Source: Candidatus Pelagibacter sp. | GTDB lineage: Bacteria; Pseudomonadota; Alphaproteobacteria; Pelagibacterales; Pelagibacteraceae | Direction of reading: 5' to 3' | Assembly: GCA_002689925.1 (NCBI GenBank) | Contig: NZIO01000040.1 | Coordinates: forward strand, 1 to 50,973 | DNA length: 50,973 nucleotides | Shown: piece after piece, positions 46,075-50,973 of the stretch | Position numbering within the stretch: the stretch's first letter is position 1 | Layout: each line of letters starts with the position of its first letter | The notes under the pieces: generated by a model | The model's input: the letters and a program-made list of their open reading frames with translations, nothing else | Told to the model about the DNA's origin: nothing | Databases searched by the model: none | Program-made: the position numbers and the translations under genes

Positions 46075-48738
46075 TTGAAACGTTTAGTATTTAGATTTGA
46101 TGGCAAAAATTCTTTAAATTTTTCTAATAAGAAAAATATTCTTGGAGGAAAAGGAGCCAATCTTGCTGAAATGGGAAGATTGGGTTTACCTGTGCCACCA
46201 GGGTTTACAATATCAACAGAAGTATGTGATTTTTTTTATAAAAATAAAAAAAAGTTACCTAAAAAACTCATTAATCAAATTCTATCTGAAATAAAATATA
46301 TAGAAAAAAAAACAAAAAAAAAATTTGGCAATTTAGTTAATCCCCTATTGCTTTCGGTAAGATCGGGATCACGTATTTCTATGCCAGGAATGATGGATAC
46401 AATTTTAAATTTAGGATTAAATGATAAAACTGTAGAAGCACTAGCAAAAAAAACTTCTAACGCTAGGTTTGCTAAAGACAGTTATAGAAGATTTATTCAG
46501 ATGTATAGTAACGTTGTGTTAGGCGTAGAAGGGCATCTGTTTGAAGAAATGATTGATAATTATAAATTAACTAAAGGAGTTTTACTAGATACGGAATTAG
46601 ATGAAAATGACTGGGATGGACTAATTAATAATTTTAAAGAATTAGTTAAAAAAGAAAAAAAAATTGATTTTCCACAAGATGTAAGAACACAACTTGATGG
46701 AGCAATTAATGCTGTATTTTTATCTTGGGACAGTCAAAGAGCAAAAACTTATAGAAAATTAAATCAAATACCAAGTCATTGGGGCACAGCTGTTAATGTC
46801 CAAGCAATGGTTTTTGGCAATATGGGAAATGAATGCTCAACAGGTGTGGCATTTACTAGAAATCCTTCAACGGGAGAAAAGGAATTTTTTGGTGAATTTT
46901 TAATTAATGCTCAAGGTGAAGATGTTGTAGCTGGCACGAGAACACCCCAGTATATTACAAAAAAGGCTAAAAAGGATTCGAACTCTAAAGAACCTTCAAT
47001 GGAAGAAGCAATGCCTAAGGTTTATAAAGAATTAGCAAAAGTTTTTTTAAAACTAGAGAAACATTATTGTGATATGCAAGATATTGAGTTCACAGTAGAA
47101 AATAATAAACTTTGGATGCTTCAAACCAGATCTGGAAAAAGAACTGCCAAAGCTGCAATAAAAATTGCAGTAGACATGGTTAAAGAAAAATTAATTTCTA
47201 AAAAAGAAGCTATTTTAAGAATAGACCCAAACACTTTAGACACCTTACTTCACCCAACTTTAGATGAAAAAGTTGAAAAAACAATTATTGCAAATGGATT
47301 ACCTGCCTCTCCTGGAGCTGCTAGTGGGAAAGTAGTTTTTTCAGCAGATGAAGCTGAAAGACTAAATGGAATGATGCAAGATACTATATTGGTTAGACTT
47401 GAAACATCACCAGAAGATATACATGGAATGCATGCTGCTAGAGGAATTTTAACAGCCAGAGGAGGAATGACAAGTCACGCTGCTGTAGTTGCAAGAGGAA
47501 TGGGAAGACCATGTGTGTCTGGGTCTAGTGAAATAACAATAGATTATGAAAAAAAACAATTTAAAACTGTTGATGAAATAATTAGAGAAGGAGATATTAT
47601 CACTATTGATGGTGGAAGTGGAAAGGTAATGAAAGGTTTAGTTCCAACAGTTCAGCCAGAGATATCTGGATATTTTTCAACTGTAATGAAATGGTCAGAT
47701 CAGTATAGAAAACTAAAAGTAAGAACTAATGCAGAGACCAAAAGTGACAGTAACACTGCAAGAGAATTCGGCGCAGAGGGCATAGGCCTTTGTAGAACTG
47801 AACATATGTTTTTTGATGAAGAGAGAATTTTATCAGTTAGACAAATGATTTTATCCAAGTCTAAAGAGGATAGAAATAATGCGATTGCAAAACTTCTTCC
47901 TCATCAGAAAAATGATTTTGAAGAAATATTTAAAGTAATGTATGGTTTACCAGTAACAGTTAGACTTTTAGACCCCCCTTTACATGAATTTTTGCCTAAA
48001 ACAGAAAAAGATATAGAAGAACTAGCTAAATCTTTAGATTTAGGAGCTAAAGAAATCAAAGATAGAATAGCCGAACTACATGAGCAAAACCCTATGTTAG
48101 GTCACAGAGGGTGTAGACTAGGAATTTCTTTTCCTGAAATATATGAAATGCAATGTGAAGCAATTTTTGAAGCCTTGGCAGAATGTAAAAAAAATAAAAT
48201 AAAATTAGTTATTCCAGAAATAATGATACCCTTGGTTTCTACAGCTGCAGAAATTGAAATACTTAGAAAATTAGTTGATAAAATTGCTAAAGAAATTCAA
48301 AAAAAACATTCAGTAAAAATAAACTATTTTGTTGGAACTATGATTGAACTTCCCAGAGCTGCATTAAGAGCAAAAGATATTGCAAAGTTTGCAGATTTTT
48401 TTAGCTTTGGTACTAACGATTTGACACAAACTACCTTTGGTATTAGCAGGGATGATTCAGCCAAGTTTTTGAATGATTATGTTAATAATAAAATTTTTAA
48501 CAAAGATCCTTTTGTTAGTATAGATGAAAGGGGAGTGGGAGAGTTAATTAAAATTGCAACAGAGCGAGGAAGAGCACAAAAAAAATCTTTAAAATTAGGG
48601 ATATGTGGTGAACATGGTGGAGACCCTTCAAGTATAGAATTTTGTGAAAAATCAAAATTAAACTATGTTTCTTGTTCTCCTTACAGGGTCCCAATAGCAA
48701 GATTATCTGCCGCTCAAGCTTATTTAAAAAAGAAGTAA
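46075..48738 (+). CDS. ppdK: Pyruvate, phosphate dikinase
   Basis: PPDK interconverts pyruvate + ATP + Pi and PEP + AMP + PPi, so it can serve gluconeogenesis or PPi-linked glycolysis. It has 887 residues. The nucleotide domain has GGKGANLAEMGRLGLPVPPG and RSGSRISMPGMMDTILNLGL. The swivelling domain carries the phosphorylated His in ARGGMTSHAAVVARGMGRP, and the PEP barrel has EGIGLCRTEHMFF, LLDPPLHEFLP, GTNDLTQTTFG and the catalytic Cys in LGICGEHGGDP. The start is TTG, immediately after the glyS stop; no ATG fits. Confidence 0.97.
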   Translation: MKRLVFRFDGKNSLNFSNKKNILGGKGANLAEMGRLGLPVPPGFTISTEVCDFFYKNKKKLPKKLINQILSEIKYIEKKTKKKFGNLVNPLLLSVRSGSRISMPGMMDTILNLGLNDKTVEALAKKTSNARFAKDSYRRFIQMYSNVVLGVEGHLFEEMIDNYKLTKGVLLDTELDENDWDGLINNFKELVKKEKKIDFPQDVRTQLDGAINAVFLSWDSQRAKTYRKLNQIPSHWGTAVNVQAMVFGNMGNECSTGVAFTRNPSTGEKEFFGEFLINAQGEDVVAGTRTPQYITKKAKKDSNSKEPSMEEAMPKVYKELAKVFLKLEKHYCDMQDIEFTVENNKLWMLQTRSGKRTAKAAIKIAVDMVKEKLISKKEAILRIDPNTLDTLLHPTLDEKVEKTIIANGLPASPGAASGKVVFSADEAERLNGMMQDTILVRLETSPEDIHGMHAARGILTARGGMTSHAAVVARGMGRPCVSGSSEITIDYEKKQFKTVDEIIREGDIITIDGGSGKVMKGLVPTVQPEISGYFSTVMKWSDQYRKLKVRTNAETKSDSNTAREFGAEGIGLCRTEHMFFDEERILSVRQMILSKSKEDRNNAIAKLLPHQKNDFEEIFKVMYGLPVTVRLLDPPLHEFLPKTEKDIEELAKSLDLGAKEIKDRIAELHEQNPMLGHRGCRLGISFPEIYEMQCEAIFEALAECKKNKIKLVIPEIMIPLVSTAAEIEILRKLVDKIAKEIQKKHSVKINYFVGTMIELPRAALRAKDIAKFADFFSFGTNDLTQTTFGISRDDSAKFLNDYVNNKIFNKDPFVSIDERGVGELIKIATERGRAQKKSLKLGICGEHGGDPSSIEFCEKSKLNYVSCSPYRVPIARLSAAQAYLKKK

Positions 48739-48747
48739 ACTTTTAAT

Positions 48748-49575
48748 TTAAATTTCTAATTTAAAATCTATTATTGGAGCACTATGGGTTATTTCACCAA
48801 CAGATATTCTAGAAACACCAGTTGATGCAATTTTTTTTAGATTATTAAGAGAAATACCTCCAGAAGCTTCTGTTTCATAACGGTTACCAACTAACTTTAT
48901 TCCTTTTTTTAAATTTTTAATACTCATATTATCAAATAATATTCTGTGAAACTTTAAATCAAAAATATTTTTTAACTGACTAATTTTATCAATCTCTAGT
49001 GTTATCTTTTTATTTTTCTTAAGTGCTTTTAAAATTAACAATCTAATATTTTTGTTAGTGGCAATATGATTATCTTTAATTAAATATTCATCGCTAAGAT
49101 TGTATCTATGATTTAACCCACCACCTAAATTTACAGAGTATTTTTGCAATAGTCTCAAATTTGGTATAGTTTTGCGTGTACAACAAATCTTACATTTTTT
49201 TCCTTTTAATTCGTTTACAAATAAATTAGTTTTTGTTGCCACTCCAGAAGCCAATCCTAAAAAGTTTAATGCCACTCTTTCACTTTTAAATATTGATTGA
49301 GCGTTACCCATAATCAAAGCAATTATTTGTCCTTTTTTAATTTTTTTTCCATCTTTAAATCGAGATTTAAATAAAATTTTTTTATCTATAAGTTTGAATG
49401 CAGCTTTTGCAAAATCAATTCCAGCTAAAATACTTTTTTGATTAGAAACTATTTTTGCACTAATTTTTAAGTTTTTATTCAAAAGATTTGAAGTTATATC
49501 TCCACTTGGAAATAAATCTTCTTTTAGAGCATCTTTAACAACTTTATTGATATAATTTTTATTTACCTTTTGCAC
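48748..49575 (-). CDS. nadC: Nicotinate-nucleotide pyrophosphorylase (carboxylating), NadC
   Basis: NadC (quinolinate phosphoribosyltransferase) has 275 residues. DLFPSGDITSNLL is at the N-terminus, followed by ERVALNFLGLASGVATKTN, CCTRKTIPNLRLLQKYSVNL, GGGLNHRYNLSDEYLIKDNH, and TEASGGISLNNLKKIASTGV with RISVGEITHSAP. It makes nicotinate mononucleotide in de novo NAD synthesis, directly after NadA. It is 9 bases downstream of nadA. nadB, often in this cluster, is not present. Confidence 0.95.
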   Translation of the reverse strand: MQKVNKNYINKVVKDALKEDLFPSGDITSNLLNKNLKISAKIVSNQKSILAGIDFAKAAFKLIDKKILFKSRFKDGKKIKKGQIIALIMGNAQSIFKSERVALNFLGLASGVATKTNLFVNELKGKKCKICCTRKTIPNLRLLQKYSVNLGGGLNHRYNLSDEYLIKDNHIATNKNIRLLILKALKKNKKITLEIDKISQLKNIFDLKFHRILFDNMSIKNLKKGIKLVGNRYETEASGGISLNNLKKIASTGVSRISVGEITHSAPIIDFKLEI

Positions 49576-49584
49576 TGAAAATTA

Positions 49585-50574
49585 TTAACGACCAATTAAT
49601 GCCATTTTCTCAACAGATAATCTTGCTTTTGAAATTAAATTTTTTGGAATAATGATTTCATTATTTTCTTTTTCTAAGCAATCTAAAATTTTAGGCAATG
49701 TAATTTTTTTCATATAAGGGCAAAGGTTACATGGTTTTATAAATTGAACTTTAGGATTTTCTATTTGAATATTATCGCTCATAGAACACTCTGTTACCAT
49801 CATAACTTTTTTTGGCTGATTTTTTTTTACATATTCACTCATTCCAGTGGTAGATCCAGCAAAATCAGATGCATTAATTACATCTGGTGGACATTCAGGG
49901 TGAGCAATTACAACAATACCAGGATTTTGATTTTTAATCTCATTTATTTCATTAGCTGTAAACTGTTCATGAACAATACATGTACCTTTCCATGAAATAA
50001 TTTTAACTTTTGTGTTAGAAGCAACATATTTGGCTAAATATTCATCAGGTAAAAAAATAACCTCTTTAACACCAAGAGACTCCACAACTTTAACTGCATT
50101 AGCTGAAGTACAACACACATCAGTTTCAGCCTTTACATCTGCTGACGTATTTACATATGAAACAACTGGCACACCAGGGTATTTTTGTTTTAATAGCCTA
50201 ACATCTTTTCCACTAATAGATGACGCCAAAGAACATCCTGCTTTCATGTCGGGTAATAAAACCTTTTTGTTAGGACTCATTAATTTTGCAGTTTCTGCCA
50301 TAAAATGAACTCCACACATAACAATAATATCTGCTTTTGTTTTTGAAGCTTCAATTGCAAGAGCTAACGAGTCAGAAGCAAAGTCAGCTATGCCATGATA
50401 AATTTCGGGAGTTTGATAATTGTGAGCAAGTATAACGGCGTTTTTTTCTTTTTTTAGTTTATTAATTTTATGAATATATGGAGCGTGAAATGCCCACTCT
50501 ACATCAGGCACAACCTTTGAGATTTTTTGAAAAATTGGATCAGTTGTACTTTTTATTTCAGCTCTAATATCCAT
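49585..50574 (-). CDS. nadA: Quinolinate synthase NadA
   Basis: NadA is a [4Fe-4S] enzyme condensing iminoaspartate with DHAP. It has 329 residues. NAVILAHNYQTPEIYHGIAD, DIIVMCGVHFMAETAKLMSP (first cluster Cys), LPDMKAGCSLASSI, VSYVNTSADVKAETDVCCTS, AHPECPPDV (second Cys) and CNLCPYMKKITL (third Cys) are all in place. It is the first gene of a nadA-nadC unit, starting 59 bases from the divergent tRNA-Leu. Confidence 0.96.
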   Translation of the reverse strand: MDIRAEIKSTTDPIFQKISKVVPDVEWAFHAPYIHKINKLKKEKNAVILAHNYQTPEIYHGIADFASDSLALAIEASKTKADIIVMCGVHFMAETAKLMSPNKKVLLPDMKAGCSLASSISGKDVRLLKQKYPGVPVVSYVNTSADVKAETDVCCTSANAVKVVESLGVKEVIFLPDEYLAKYVASNTKVKIISWKGTCIVHEQFTANEINEIKNQNPGIVVIAHPECPPDVINASDFAGSTTGMSEYVKKNQPKKVMMVTECSMSDNIQIENPKVQFIKPCNLCPYMKKITLPKILDCLEKENNEIIIPKNLISKARLSVEKMALIGR

Positions 50575-50591
50575 ATAATAAATCTATCAAC

Positions 50592-50620
50592 TTGATAACA
50601 AATTGTCATTCATTTATTCT
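50592..50620 (+). promoter_or_regulatory. Candidate sigma-70 promoter of tRNA-Leu
   Basis: TTGATA (50592-50597) and TATTCT (50615-50620) are separated by exactly 17 bases, and the tRNA begins 13 bases after the -10 element. The position in the divergent nadA/tRNA gap supports it. Consensus match only. Confidence 0.5.
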
Positions 50621-50633
50621 GCCGCAGCATAAT

Positions 50634-50721
50634 GCGGTTATGCTGGAATTGGTAGACAGGCTTGGTTGAGGGCCAAGTGGGGTTATCCCCATTGAGAGTT
50701 CGAGTCTCTCTAACCGCACCA
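50634..50721 (+). tRNA. tRNA-Leu (GAG)
   Basis: This class II tRNA of 88 bases has acceptor GCGGTTA/TAACCGC, anticodon stem CTTGG/CCAAG with loop TTGAGGG (anticodon GAG), a long variable arm (GGGGTTATCCCC), T-arm with GTTCGAGTC and encoded CCA (50719-50721). The long variable arm and GAG anticodon fix it as leucine. Confidence 0.95.
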
Positions 50722-50739
50722 AATTATATTTTAAAAAGC

Positions 50740-50973
50740 TTAATTTTTGCCACTTCGGCGATGTTTTTTAAATTTAAATGAATATTTAGATTTCTTTCTA
50801 TTTTCATTTCTCGAATCATCAGATTTAAATCCAAATCTCTTTTTACCTCTTGATTGATCATTTCTTGAGTCATTAGATTTAAATCTAAATCTCTTTTTAC
50901 CTCTTGATTGATCATTTCTAGAACCATCAGATTTAAATCCAAATCTCTTTTTACCTCTTGATTGATCATTTCT
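50740..50973 (-). CDS. C-terminal part of a basic, repeat-tailed protein (RNA-binding type tail; identity unknown)
   Basis: The reading frame open to the window edge and ending at TAA 50742-50740 encodes 77 residues. It consists of three 18-residue repeats, RNDQSRGKKRFGFKSDGS and close variants, then RNENRKKSKYSFKFKKHRRS and GKN. Arg, Lys, Ser, Asn and Gly dominate and there are no hydrophobic segments, as in disordered tails of DEAD-box helicases or of RsuA/RluB-type pseudouridine synthases. Which protein it ends is not visible. Another frame over the same DNA is also open (Ile/Leu/Asn-rich) but lacks this familiar character. Confidence 0.6.
   Translation of the reverse strand, partial: RNDQSRGKKRFGFKSDGSRNDQSRGKKRFRFKSNDSRNDQSRGKKRFGFKSDDSRNENRKKSKYSFKFKKHRRSGKN
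50812..50973 (-). repeat. Three tandem 54-bp repeats inside the basic-tail gene
   Basis: Three consecutive 54-base units (50973-50920, 50919-50866, 50865-50812) are nearly identical, each containing GATCAATCAAGAGGTAAAAA on the minus strand. They keep the reading frame (18 codons) and continue beyond the window edge or start there. A fourth degenerate unit follows. The near identity at DNA level suggests recent slippage or duplication. Confidence 0.9.

Noticed and set aside
50724-50969. Minus-strand 81-residue frame beginning with an ATG and rich in Ile, Leu, Asn
   Set aside because: It is a second open frame over the 54-bp repeats. The frame ending at 50740 gives a continuous basic tail that stays open to the window edge and looks like known RNA-binding tails.
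50812-50973. CRISPR-like array at the right edge
   Set aside because: The units are head-to-tail 54-bp repeats with no unique spacers, and they encode a protein in frame.

Overview
The window is a compact, strongly AT-rich bacterial chromosome segment with almost no intergenic space. Neighbouring genes are separated by a few bases or overlap by 1, 4 or 13-17 bases, and no non-coding stretch exceeds about 150 bases. Gene content and order are alphaproteobacterial: TrcR/DUF1013, a three-part PntAA-PntAB-PntB transhydrogenase, a coiled-coil gene next to zapA, yebC-ruvC-like-tolQRAB-pal-cpoB-tilS-ftsH-folP-glmM, xseB-ispA-dxs and glyQ-glyS-ppdK. Together with the base composition and streamlining, this points to a SAR11 (Pelagibacterales) genome. 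That assignment is inferred from gene order, not computed.

Layout. 1-254: 3' end of 5S rRNA, then rpmJ. 296-3097 (+): transhydrogenase pntAA-pntAB-pntB. 3112-13866 (-): one long run, read in transcription order as tkt-gap-pgk-fba-thiE-efp-suhB, then rpmE-trcR-purE, then rpsU, initiator tRNA-fMet and typA. It combines lower glycolysis/gluconeogenesis and the pentose phosphate pathway with translation functions. 13927-29781 (+): coiled-coil gene, zapA, 5-formyl-THF cyclo-ligase, a YmdB-type phosphoesterase, yebC, a RuvC-like nuclease, the Tol-Pal envelope system, tilS, ftsH, folP, glmM, thiD and purA. 29802-33254 (-): rpoH, rluD and an aldehyde dehydrogenase. 33386: tRNA-Arg. 33469-35940 (-): ABC exporter pair and tsaC. 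35966-39390 (+): xseB, ispA, dxs and an SMR-like membrane protein. 39387-42137: aroC (-), pdxH (+), ispB (-). 42290-48738 (+): S49 peptidase, glyQ, glyS, ppdK. 48748-50574 (-): nadC and nadA. 50634: tRNA-Leu. 50740 to the window end (-): C-terminus of a basic protein with 54-bp tandem repeats.

How the genes fit together. The content is mostly housekeeping. The carbon genes (tkt, gap, pgk, class I aldolase, and ppdK further on) form a reversible triose-to-hexose/pentose route. dxs, ispA and ispB supply isoprenoid precursors and a quinone side chain. thiD and thiE fit thiamine synthesis from a supplied pyrimidine. RpoH and FtsH, a heat-shock sigma factor and a classical member of its regulon, are both present.

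I found no prophage, insertion sequence, CRISPR array or obvious new multigene system. The points most worth a second look are: an rpsU gene with no ATG/GTG/TTG start but a perfect Shine-Dalgarno before ATT; a RuvC-like nuclease with no ruvAB beside it; an SMR-family protein lacking the essential membrane glutamate; a GAPDH with an altered cofactor loop; an 18-bp perfect palindrome in the tsaC/xseB divergent gap; and the repeat-built basic tail at the right edge.
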